Source: JAZMZS01 sp045586105 (GTDB lineage Bacteria > Bacillota > Clostridia > Oscillospirales > CAG-272). Taken from it: a stretch of DNA of 5,540 nt. This document shows positions 1 to 4,939 of the stretch, piece after piece. Every line of letters starts with the position of its first letter. Position 1 is the stretch's first letter. Location of the stretch: the NCBI GenBank assembly GCA_045586105.1, contig JAZMZS010000068.1:1-5540 (forward strand), written 5' to 3'. Both the position numbers and the translations under genes were made by a program. The notes below the pieces were generated by a model that ran no database searches, was not told the origin of the DNA, and saw only the letters and a list, made by a program, of their open reading frames with translations.

Positions 1-288
1 TGAGTTGATTATAGCACCCGCGCACATGAGACAGGGATCCATAGTAACGTACATGGTGCATTGAGGCAGTCTCCATCCGCCCAGCCTTTTACATGCAGAA
101 TCGATCGCCCTGACCTCGGCATGATAAAGTGCGTTCTTCCCGTTCTCTCTGAGATTATGCTCAGCCGAGATCACATCGGTGCCGTATCTGACTATGACCG
201 CACCGACCGGCACCTCGCCGCACTCCTCCGCAAGACTTGCCTGCTCGAGAGCCATGCGCATAAATTCAATATCGCGTTCTTCAATCAT
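1..288 (-). CDS. tadA: tRNA-specific adenosine deaminase TadA, 3' end missing
   Basis: The first 96 codons of a zinc-dependent deaminase of the TadA family, cut by the left edge of the window; full family members are about 150-170 residues. TadA converts the wobble adenosine (A34) of tRNA-Arg(ACG) to inosine in the cytoplasm. Seen here: a VPVGAVIV segment at residues 27-34, the zinc/proton-shuttle motif HAEV at 56-59 (His56 zinc ligand, Glu58 catalytic), GGWRLP at 70-75, and PCLMCAGAI at 85-93 with Cys86 and Cys89 as the other zinc ligands. The residue before the PCxxC motif is Asp, where most family members have Glu, a conservative change. The ATG overlaps the stop codon of the upstream CPBP gene (ATGA) and has no clear ribosome site of its own, so translational coupling is likely. 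Another nucleoside deaminase of the same fold is the main alternative, since the tRNA-recognition C-terminus is not visible. Confidence 0.93.
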   Translation of the reverse strand, partial: MIEERDIEFMRMALEQASLAEECGEVPVGAVIVRYGTDVISAEHNLRENGKNALYHAEVRAIDSACKRLGGWRLPQCTMYVTMDPCLMCAGAIINS

Positions 289-1160
289 AATATAATTCTG
301 ACCAGCGTAGCAACAAATATCACGGCATATACTACTATCATTGCGGGAGAAAAGATCTCGGAGAGTGTGATATCAGCTCTTCTCTTTCTGATCTCCTCTG
401 TTTTTTCGTTTACGGCGGTATGATGATACCGCAAGAGCACCCATGAGTAGTATACTCCCGCACTAAGCACCGCAAGCCACGTGATACATTCAACAGCCAC
501 GTAAACACCGACCGAGCATACGCCCGCAAGGTACGAAAGAACAAGAACGACCGTATTTACGGTGAAGTGCAGATATACCGTAAGCTTGATATCATCGGTA
601 TAGAGAAACAGCACCGAAAGTACGATTCCCGATCCTGCCGCATAAATGAGCTGGAGGGGATTGAAATGGCAAAGACCGAAAACGATACCCGACAGCAGCG
701 CCGCACGAAAGCCGAATCCGCCCGCCCGCATGATGGCGCCCCTCGAGAACAATTCCTCGGCGACAGAGGGCAGGACACAGTACATCAAAAGCGAAAACAA
801 AAAGCCGAAAAAGCCTCCAAGCATTTCGTTTTCCGAGGAGACGGAATTTACCTTGAAAAGCTCAAGTATGACTATATTTATTTGAAGCAATGCAACAATA
901 GCGGCAAATGCAATAAAGAATGCGGGCCTTTTGTATTCGCACCAATCGTGCGTATAATAGGATGCTCCGATCGGCTTGAACATTCTCTTCCACATCAGGT
1001 ACGGAACAACGAATGAAAGTGCATATATGATCTTTACCGCAGCTACACGCAGATGCGAATCAAGTAAAGCGGAAGCTATGGGAGCCGCTGAGCTTATGAC
1101 CAGCTGTGCAAGAATGAGCAGGGACAAGCGCACCGCTCTGACTGTATTTTTGTTACTCAA
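285..1160 (-). CDS. CPBP family intramembrane metalloprotease
   Basis: A 291-residue polytopic membrane protein of the CPBP (CAAX protease/bacteriocin-processing; Abi) family. These are intramembrane proteases related to Rce1; most bacterial members have unknown substrates. Visible family motifs, numbered from the start chosen here: EELFSR at 135-140 (Glu135, Glu136, Arg140), FGLCH at 161-165 (His165) and HFTVN at 198-202 (His198, Asn202). The catalytic set is therefore intact. About seven or eight hydrophobic segments are visible, plus a basic/acidic linker near 250-265 before a last hydrophobic stretch. The start is a TTG at 1160, because GGAGG lies exactly 7 nt upstream; an in-frame TTG six codons earlier lies upstream of that ribosome site and is rejected. 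The gene is first in a two-gene unit with tadA (4-bp overlap) and has its own promoter candidate. A link between the protease and tRNA modification is not evident. Confidence 0.9.
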   Translation of the reverse strand: MSNKNTVRAVRLSLLILAQLVISSAAPIASALLDSHLRVAAVKIIYALSFVVPYLMWKRMFKPIGASYYTHDWCEYKRPAFFIAFAAIVALLQINIVILELFKVNSVSSENEMLGGFFGFLFSLLMYCVLPSVAEELFSRGAIMRAGGFGFRAALLSGIVFGLCHFNPLQLIYAAGSGIVLSVLFLYTDDIKLTVYLHFTVNTVVLVLSYLAGVCSVGVYVAVECITWLAVLSAGVYYSWVLLRYHHTAVNEKTEEIRKRRADITLSEIFSPAMIVVYAVIFVATLVRIIL

Positions 1161-1167
1161 CGCGCCA

Positions 1168-1174
1168 CCTCCCC
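1168..1174 (-). promoter_or_regulatory. Ribosome binding site deciding the TTG start of the CPBP gene
   Basis: On the minus strand this reads GGGGAGG, with the GGAGG core at 1168-1172 and 7 nt to the TTG at 1160. It supports the non-ATG start and rules out the longer in-frame extension to 1178, which would place the ribosome site inside the gene. Confidence 0.8.
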
Positions 1175-1206
1175 GCAAAAGCTTACATTATGATCAATAT
1201 ACTAAT

Positions 1207-1235
1207 ATAATACACCAATCAAAGCAAAAAATCAA
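1207..1235 (-). promoter_or_regulatory. Sigma-A-type promoter for CPBP-tadA
   Basis: On the minus strand a -35 box TTGATT (1230-1235) and a -10 box TATTAT (1207-1212) are separated by exactly 17 bp. The expected start of transcription is near 1200, leaving a leader of about 40 nt before the TTG start. Each hexamer differs from consensus at one or two positions. It lies downstream of the strong terminator at 1347-1374, which fits an independent transcription unit. Confidence 0.65.
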
Positions 1236-1239
1236 GTAG

Positions 1240-1284
1240 AAAAAGGCACAAAAGCAGGTATCTTCCCCCACTGTTGTGCTTTTT
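1240..1284. repeat. Imperfect inverted repeat with T-runs on both strands
   Basis: AAAAAG-g-CACAA-aag-CAG (1240-1257) pairs with CTG-TTGTG-CTTTTT (1271-1284), leaving two small bulges and a 13-nt loop. On the plus strand it is followed by CTTTTTATTTTT; on the minus strand its far arm ends CCTTTTTC. It could serve as a weak bidirectional terminator or backup terminator between the ATPase gene and the CPBP promoter. The bulges make this less certain than the hairpin at 1347-1374. Confidence 0.45.
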
Positions 1285-1290
1285 ATTTTT

Positions 1291-1332
1291 CGGTCAAGAG
1301 AACAGCTCAAAAGCGAAGTGTTCTCTTGACCG
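1291..1332. repeat. Perfect 14-bp inverted repeat, 14-nt spacer
   Basis: CGGTCAAGAGAACA (1291-1304) is matched exactly by its reverse complement at 1319-1332. Neither strand has a T-run after the hairpin: the minus strand continues with an A-rich run and the plus strand with mixed sequence. It is therefore not a standard intrinsic terminator despite lying between two hairpins that look like terminators. It could be an RNA 3'-end stabilising hairpin, a protein-binding site or a remnant of a small mobile repeat; the sequence does not decide. Confidence 0.75.
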
Positions 1333-1346
1333 CCATTGATGATCCG

Positions 1347-1374
1347 AAAAAGGGCGCCCATGCGGACGCCCTTT
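1347..1374 (-). terminator. Intrinsic terminator of the ABC ATPase gene
   Basis: On the minus strand an 11-bp stem runs AAAGGGCGTCC, with a GCAT tetraloop, then GGGCGCCCTTT (one G-U pair), followed directly by a run of T. It begins 13 bp after the stop codon of the ATPase gene. GC-rich stem, tight loop and U-tract are all present. The plus strand has only three T after the stem, so termination should be one-directional. Confidence 0.9.
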
Positions 1375-1387
1375 CAGTCTTATACAA

Positions 1388-2515
1388 TTAGTGAGCGATA
1401 AATCTCTCGGTATCCTTATCAAAGAGGTGGATCCTGTCGGGATCAAGAGCGACCTTGATCTTGTCGCCTGCTCTTGCCTGAGAGTTGGAAGCGACACGTG
1501 CGATGAGGCTCTGCTCCTCGCCTGCCTGGAGGTAGAGGTAGATCTCTGCACCCATAAGCTCGGTGACCTCAACGTCAGCCTCGATGATGCTGTCAGCAAA
1601 CTTCTCGAGGTACATCTCGTCGTCGTGAATGCACTCGGGACGGATACCTGCGATGATCTCTTTTCCGACATACTCTTCGATAATGTTCTCTTCCTTCTCG
1701 TTGTAGTACTTGAAGCTGGGAAGCTTGATGGTATTGCCGCAGAAGGAGATGTAGTACTCGCCGTTCTTCTTCTCAACGAGAGCGTTGATGAAGTTCATCT
1801 GAGGAGTACCGATAAATCCTGCAACGAAGATGTTTACAGGCTTATCGTAAAGGGTCTGAGGAGTATCGACCTGCTGAATGAGACCGTCCTTCATAACAAC
1901 GATTCTCGTAGCCATGGTCATAGCCTCGGTCTGGTCATGTGTAACGTAGATAAATGTGGTTCCTACACTCTTATGGAGCTTGGTAAGCTCGGTTCTCATC
2001 GATGCACGAAGCTTAGCGTCGAGGTTCGAGAGAGGCTCGTCAAGAAGGAATACCTTAGGATAACGGACTATAGCACGGCCGAGCGCAACACGCTGCTTCT
2101 GACCTCCGGACAGAGCCTTAGGCTTTCTGTCGAGAAGGTGTGCGATATCGAGTATACGAGCAGCCTCCTCAACGCGGCGCTTGATCTCCTCCTTGGGAGT
2201 CTTTCTCAGCTTAAGGCCGAACGCCATGTTCTCAAATACGGACATATGAGGATAAAGAGCGTAGTTCTGGAAAACCATCGCGATATCTCTATCCTTAGGA
2301 GCTATATCATTGACAAGCTTATCTCCGATATAGAGCTCTCCCTCAGAGATCTCCTCAAGGCCGGCAATCATTCGAAGAGTGGTAGATTTTCCGCATCCTG
2401 AAGGACCGACGAGGATAAGGAACTCCTTGTCCTTGATCTCAAGGCAGAAATCGGATACAGCGGTAACTCCGCCGGGGTACTTTTTGTAAATGTGCTTCAG
2501 TGAAAGGCTTGCCAT
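1388..2515 (-). CDS. msmX: Sugar ABC importer ATP-binding protein, MalK/MsmX/UgpC type
   Basis: A full-length (375 aa) ATPase of the carbohydrate-uptake CUT1 class, which powers sugar import at the cytoplasmic face of the membrane. The nucleotide-binding domain covers about residues 3-235: Walker A GPSGCGKST 37-45 (Lys43), Q-loop Gln83, signature LSGGQ 135-139, Walker B VFLLDE 155-160, D-loop SNLD 163-166, switch His193. The C-terminal part (about 236-370) is the MalK-type regulatory region, with GIRPE at 290-294. No permease or solute-binding gene lies next to it, as for B. subtilis MsmX or streptococcal MsmK, single ATPases shared by several sugar importers; that role is inferred, and so is the symbol. 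The start ATG has AGGAGG 9 nt upstream. Codons 40-375 contain no TTA, CTA or TCA, a sign of strong codon bias and high expression. It appears to be a single-gene unit with its own promoter(s) and terminator. Confidence 0.95.
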   Translation of the reverse strand: MASLSLKHIYKKYPGGVTAVSDFCLEIKDKEFLILVGPSGCGKSTTLRMIAGLEEISEGELYIGDKLVNDIAPKDRDIAMVFQNYALYPHMSVFENMAFGLKLRKTPKEEIKRRVEEAARILDIAHLLDRKPKALSGGQKQRVALGRAIVRYPKVFLLDEPLSNLDAKLRASMRTELTKLHKSVGTTFIYVTHDQTEAMTMATRIVVMKDGLIQQVDTPQTLYDKPVNIFVAGFIGTPQMNFINALVEKKNGEYYISFCGNTIKLPSFKYYNEKEENIIEEYVGKEIIAGIRPECIHDDEMYLEKFADSIIEADVEVTELMGAEIYLYLQAGEEQSLIARVASNSQARAGDKIKVALDPDRIHLFDKDTERFIAH

Positions 2516-2597
2516 TTAAAAATTCCTCCTGTATTAACAATAACCTTTGATAATCATAATAAACCCGCAATTCGCGACCTACTTTTTGACGATATAC

Positions 2598-2606
2598 ATT
2601 ATATCA
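2598..2606 (-). promoter_or_regulatory. Extended -10 promoter element, proximal to the ATPase gene
   Basis: The minus strand reads TGATATAAT: a perfect TATAAT (2598-2603) preceded by the TG-n extended -10 motif. No good -35 box is found 16-18 bp upstream (only T-rich sequence), which extended -10 promoters tolerate. A start of transcription near 2591 would give a leader of about 75 nt before the ATG. Confidence 0.55.
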
Positions 2607-2638
2607 TTTCCCATACAAAAATAAAAGTGGGTATTCAT

Positions 2639-2670
2639 CCAAACTTTCATCAACATGTTTGGTAATGTTG
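2639..2670 (-). other. Possible H-type RNA pseudoknot in the ATPase leader
   Basis: In minus-strand order: CAACAT, TA, CCAAAC, ATGTTG, ATGAAA, GTTTGG. CAACAT pairs with ATGTTG (6 bp) and CCAAAC pairs with GTTTGG (6 bp) in a crossed arrangement with loops of 2, 0 and 6 nt, a geometry typical of compact H-type pseudoknots. It would be transcribed from the distal promoter (2718-2746). An 8-bp DNA palindrome, AACATGTT, lies at its centre, so a protein-binding site is an alternative reading. It does not match a riboswitch consensus that I recognise. Confidence 0.35.
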
Positions 2671-2738
2671 CACAAAAATCCGCAAAATCGAGCATGCAGT
2701 TGCCATTTATTCCCATTATTATGAACATTTTTGTGCAA
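2668..2738. repeat. Perfect 12-bp inverted repeat with 47-bp spacer upstream of the ATPase gene
   Basis: TTGCACAAAAAT at 2668-2679 is matched exactly in inverse orientation at 2727-2738. One arm lies between the -35 and -10 boxes of the distal promoter and the other about 35 bp past its expected transcription start. That position suits paired operator half-sites or a looping repressor better than a terminator, since no T-run follows the second arm. No regulator gene is visible to pair with it. Confidence 0.5.
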
Positions 2739-2746
2739 AGTGACAA
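2718..2746 (-). promoter_or_regulatory. Distal sigma-A-type promoter of the ATPase gene
   Basis: On the minus strand the -35 box is TTGTCA (2741-2746) and the -10 box CATAAT (2718-2723), each one base from consensus, with exactly 17 bp between them. The -35 box directly abuts the TAG stop of rsuA. The expected transcription start near 2711 gives a leader of roughly 195 nt. Confidence 0.65.
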
Positions 2747-3457
2747 CTAAATTCTGTATCTCTCGAGCAGCGCGGTCTCCTCGGGATAAAGCGGACGGTA
2801 TTCTCCTCTTCCGAGAGACAGGTCGAGCGCCACTCCTCCGAAGCTGATCCTCTCAAGCTCGGTTATCTCCGCTCCGAGAGTATGTGCCATTCTCTTTATC
2901 TGATGAAATTTGCCCTCTCTCAAGGTAATTGTCCCCGACCTTCCGCCTTCATCAAGACAGAGCTCGGCAGAGAGGCACTCGTATCCGTCATCGAGCACAA
3001 GCCCCTCTCTTACTCTTTTCGGAGAATCCGCAGGCAGAGGAGCATCGCACTCGAAGCGGTACACCTTCTCCGCATGGTGCTTTGGCGACAGCAATGCGTG
3101 CGCAAGAGCACCGTCATTTGTAAGTATCAGAAGACCCGTAGTATCTATATCGAGCCTTCCGCACGGAAATAGCTCTCTTGCCGCAAGCCTCGGCTCGAGC
3201 AGTTCGAGCACGGTCTGCTTTTTCTTATCATCCGTTGCGCTGATATACCCCTTTGGCTTATTCAGCATTATATAGGTAAACCTTTCGTACGGAATGATCT
3301 CCCCCTTGAATGCCACGCAGTCCCGATCGGGATCTATAGCCGTATCGCTTTTTTGCACGGTGATCCCGTTTACCGTAACGGCACCAGCGCGCACGGCACG
3401 CTTGCATTCTGAGCGGCTGAGCACTCCCATATCCGATAAAAACCTGTCGAGGCGCAT
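2747..3457 (-). CDS. rsuA: 16S rRNA pseudouridine synthase, RsuA family
   Basis: A 236-residue enzyme of the RsuA/RluB/E/F family, which isomerises uridine to pseudouridine in ribosomal RNA. Residues 1 to about 48 form an S4 RNA-binding domain (MRLDRFLSDMG...RAGAVTVNG). The catalytic domain follows, with MLNKPKGY at 64-71 and the signature GRLDIDTTGLL at 100-110, in which Asp103 is the catalytic aspartate. HQIKRM at 185-190 and GEYRPL at 218-223 are further family segments. Length and motif spacing agree closely with E. coli RsuA (231 aa), so U516 of 16S rRNA is the likely target, though a 23S-directed RluB-like role cannot be excluded. The ATG at 3457 is chosen because GGAGG lies 7 nt upstream; an in-frame TTG seven codons earlier would swallow that site. 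A membrane microprotein gene ends 34 bp upstream and they may be co-transcribed. No intrinsic terminator is evident after the stop codon. Confidence 0.94.
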   Translation of the reverse strand: MRLDRFLSDMGVLSRSECKRAVRAGAVTVNGITVQKSDTAIDPDRDCVAFKGEIIPYERFTYIMLNKPKGYISATDDKKKQTVLELLEPRLAARELFPCGRLDIDTTGLLILTNDGALAHALLSPKHHAEKVYRFECDAPLPADSPKRVREGLVLDDGYECLSAELCLDEGGRSGTITLREGKFHQIKRMAHTLGAEITELERISFGGVALDLSLGRGEYRPLYPEETALLERYRI

Positions 3458-3464
3458 AACGCTT

Positions 3465-3469
3465 CCTCC
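3465..3469 (-). promoter_or_regulatory. Ribosome binding site fixing the rsuA start
   Basis: GGAGG on the minus strand, 7 nt before the ATG at 3457. It decides for this ATG against the longer TTG-initiated frame beginning at 3478. Confidence 0.85.
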
Positions 3470-3491
3470 CGAAATCAAGCTGTATATAATA

Positions 3492-3584
3492 CTACAACAA
3501 TATAATTACTGCCGCAACGAGCGGAGCTGCAAAAAGCAGCCCAAGCCCGAACGATACCCAAAACAGACGCCAGAAATCGCTCAT
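3492..3584 (-). CDS. Small single-pass membrane protein (30 aa), unknown function
   Basis: An ATG-to-TAG frame of 30 codons with a strong ribosome site: GGGAGG with 6 nt to the ATG. The peptide begins MSDFWRLFWVSFG and continues as almost uninterrupted hydrophobic residues (Leu, Ala, Val, Ile) to its C-terminus LL. Residues 8-30 can form one transmembrane helix, with Asp3 and Arg6 at the N-terminal end and no charge after Arg6. It sits between rarA and rsuA, 34 bp from the rsuA start, and a promoter-like extended -10 element lies upstream. I do not recognise a family. It could be a genuine microprotein, or a translated leader affecting rsuA. Such short hydrophobic frames do arise by chance; the ribosome site and the fit within the gap argue for a real gene. 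Confidence 0.6.
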   Translation of the reverse strand: MSDFWRLFWVSFGLGLLFAAPLVAAVIILL

Positions 3585-3615
3585 ACCTACCCTCCCGATG
3601 TGATCCTCACCTATG

Positions 3616-3624
3616 ATTGTATCA
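3616..3624 (-). promoter_or_regulatory. Extended -10 promoter candidate for the microprotein-rsuA unit
   Basis: TGATACAAT on the minus strand: -10 box TACAAT (3616-3621) with the TG-n extension. No convincing -35 box at 16-18 bp. Expected transcription start near 3609, about 25 nt before the microprotein ATG. It lies in the 87-bp gap after the rarA stop codon, where I see no clear terminator. Confidence 0.5.
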
Positions 3625-3671
3625 CACACGCAGGTAAAATATTCACGGACTGCCGTTTTGTGCGGGGCGGC

Positions 3672-4895
3672 TTATTTTTCCTTTATCTGTGACCAGTACT
3701 GCTTTGCCGTCTGCTCGGTCTTGTTCTCTGCATATTCGTAATAGGTACGCTCAAGTCCTATCGGCATATACCTCTGATCAACATAGTGCTTCGGATGATC
3801 GTGCGGGTATTTGTACCCCTCAAACAGAGGTGAGCGCAGGTGCTTTGGCATATCCGCTCCAAGCCCCGCTCTTACGTCCTGAGCCGCACGCTCATAGGCG
3901 ATATGAGCGGAATTGGACTTTGGCGAGGTCGCGAGCATTATCACAGCATTCGACAGCGGAATAGATGCTTCGGGCATTCCGAGCTCCACCGCCGAGCGGC
4001 AGCAGGCGTAGGTTATTGCCGCAGCCATCGGATATGCAGCCCCTATATCCTCACTTGCAATTACCTGAAGTCTTCTGCAGGCGCTGATAAGCTCTCCCGC
4101 CTCAAGCAAGGAAGCAAGATAGAAGATCGCCGCATCCGGATCCGACCCTCTTATTGATTTTTGAAGAGCGGAAAGCAGATCGTAATGGCTGTCTCCGCTT
4201 CTGTCATAATTCATGCGTACATTTGCCGCCAGCGCATCGGTTACTTCCTTATTCAGGTTCTCCTCTGTCACAAAAAATGCATTTTCGAGAAGTCCGACCG
4301 ACATCCGCACGTCTCCTCCGCACTTTTTTGCAATATGTAAAAGCGCTTCTCTGTCTGCGGTTTTTTTCGCATTATAAGTCTCATTGAGCACGCGCCAGGC
4401 TCGCTCGAGCACAAGAAGGGTCTGCTCGGGCTCAACACTCCTGAATTCGAACACCGAGGAGCGTGAGAGCAGTGCGTTATAAATGTAAAAATAAGGATTT
4501 TCCGTAGTTGACGCTATCAGTGTGACGCGTCCGTCCTCGACACATTCGAGAAGCGACTGCTGCTGCTTGCGGTTGAAATACTGTATCTCATCGAGATAGA
4601 GAAGTATTCCCTCTTCGCCGAGGAAACCTTCCGTCTCGGCGATCGCATCCTTGACATCCTGTATAGTGGCATTTGTGGCATTGAGCCTGACCATGCGCAT
4701 TCCCGAATTCTTTGCAATTATCTCGGCTGTCGTGGTCTTTCCCGTACCCGGAGGTCCGTGGAAGATCATGCTGCCGAGTCTTCCAGCCTCGCTCAGCTTT
4801 CTCAGAACGCCGTCTCTGCCCACAAGATGCTCCTGCCCCGCTATCTCGTCAAGAGACTGAGGCCTTATCTTATCCGCGAGGGGTCTTGTATCCAT
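3672..4895 (-). CDS. rarA: Replication-associated recombination protein A (AAA+ ATPase)
   Basis: A 407-residue RarA/MgsA (WHIP/Mgs1) family ATPase, complete. Family members act at stalled replication forks, associate with single-stranded-DNA-binding protein and resemble clamp-loader subunits. AAA+ core: Walker A GPPGTGKT 47-54 (Lys53), Walker B LLYLDEI with Asp102 and Glu103, sensor 1 STTENP 129-134, arginine finger Arg145 in LLSR, and sensor 2 GGDVR with Arg197. The C-terminal tetramerisation region begins near 229 (NYDRSGDSHYDLLSALQKS) and includes SEDIG and YKYPHD. Length is close to the B. subtilis protein (about 420 aa). The start is uncertain by two codons: the ATG at 4895 has AAGAGG 8 nt upstream and is preferred; an ATG at 4901 is only 2 nt from it. 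It follows recG by fewer than 50 bp and is probably co-transcribed with it, both being fork-maintenance genes. Confidence 0.95.
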   Translation of the reverse strand: MDTRPLADKIRPQSLDEIAGQEHLVGRDGVLRKLSEAGRLGSMIFHGPPGTGKTTTAEIIAKNSGMRMVRLNATNATIQDVKDAIAETEGFLGEEGILLYLDEIQYFNRKQQQSLLECVEDGRVTLIASTTENPYFYIYNALLSRSSVFEFRSVEPEQTLLVLERAWRVLNETYNAKKTADREALLHIAKKCGGDVRMSVGLLENAFFVTEENLNKEVTDALAANVRMNYDRSGDSHYDLLSALQKSIRGSDPDAAIFYLASLLEAGELISACRRLQVIASEDIGAAYPMAAAITYACCRSAVELGMPEASIPLSNAVIMLATSPKSNSAHIAYERAAQDVRAGLGADMPKHLRSPLFEGYKYPHDHPKHYVDQRYMPIGLERTYYEYAENKTEQTAKQYWSQIKEK

Positions 4896-4939
4896 CTTCA
4901 TATCCTCTTACCTTACCGTTCTTTGTAAACTGAGCCTGC

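Noticed and set aside
567..1016. A 149-codon plus-strand frame opposite the CPBP gene.
   Set aside because: The minus strand here encodes an intact CPBP protein with all family motifs; the plus-strand peptide is highly charged, low in hydrophobic core residues and unlike any family I know.
1161..1178. Six-codon N-terminal extension of the CPBP protein from an upstream TTG.
   Set aside because: The extension is encoded by the ribosome binding site itself (Arg-Gly-Gly-Gly), so it is not translated sequence.
1391..2401. A 336-codon open frame on the plus strand opposite the ATPase gene.
   Set aside because: It is exactly in register with the ATPase codons and exists because that gene avoids TTA, CTA and TCA. 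The protein has no recognisable family and no ribosome site supports it.
2516..2746. Known riboswitch or small RNA in the ATPase leader.
   Set aside because: No conserved core of a riboswitch class that I know is visible; only the short stems reported above are seen.
3458..3478. Seven-codon N-terminal extension of rsuA from a TTG.
   Set aside because: The extension contains the GGAGG that serves the ATG at 3457, and family members begin with MRLD.
3526..3540. Hairpin GCTGC-TTTTT-GCAGC on the minus strand.
   Set aside because: It lies inside the microprotein coding sequence, has a short stem and no T-run after it; a chance pairing or at most a weak attenuator.
3636..3671. GC-rich segment after the rarA stop considered as a terminator.
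   Set aside because: Only a 4-bp GCCG/CGGC stem with a large loop can form and no T-run follows.
3294..3692. A 132-codon plus-strand frame across the rsuA start and the gap to rarA.
   Set aside because: It is opposite the S4 domain of rsuA and the microprotein, has no ribosome site of note, and yields no recognisable domain.
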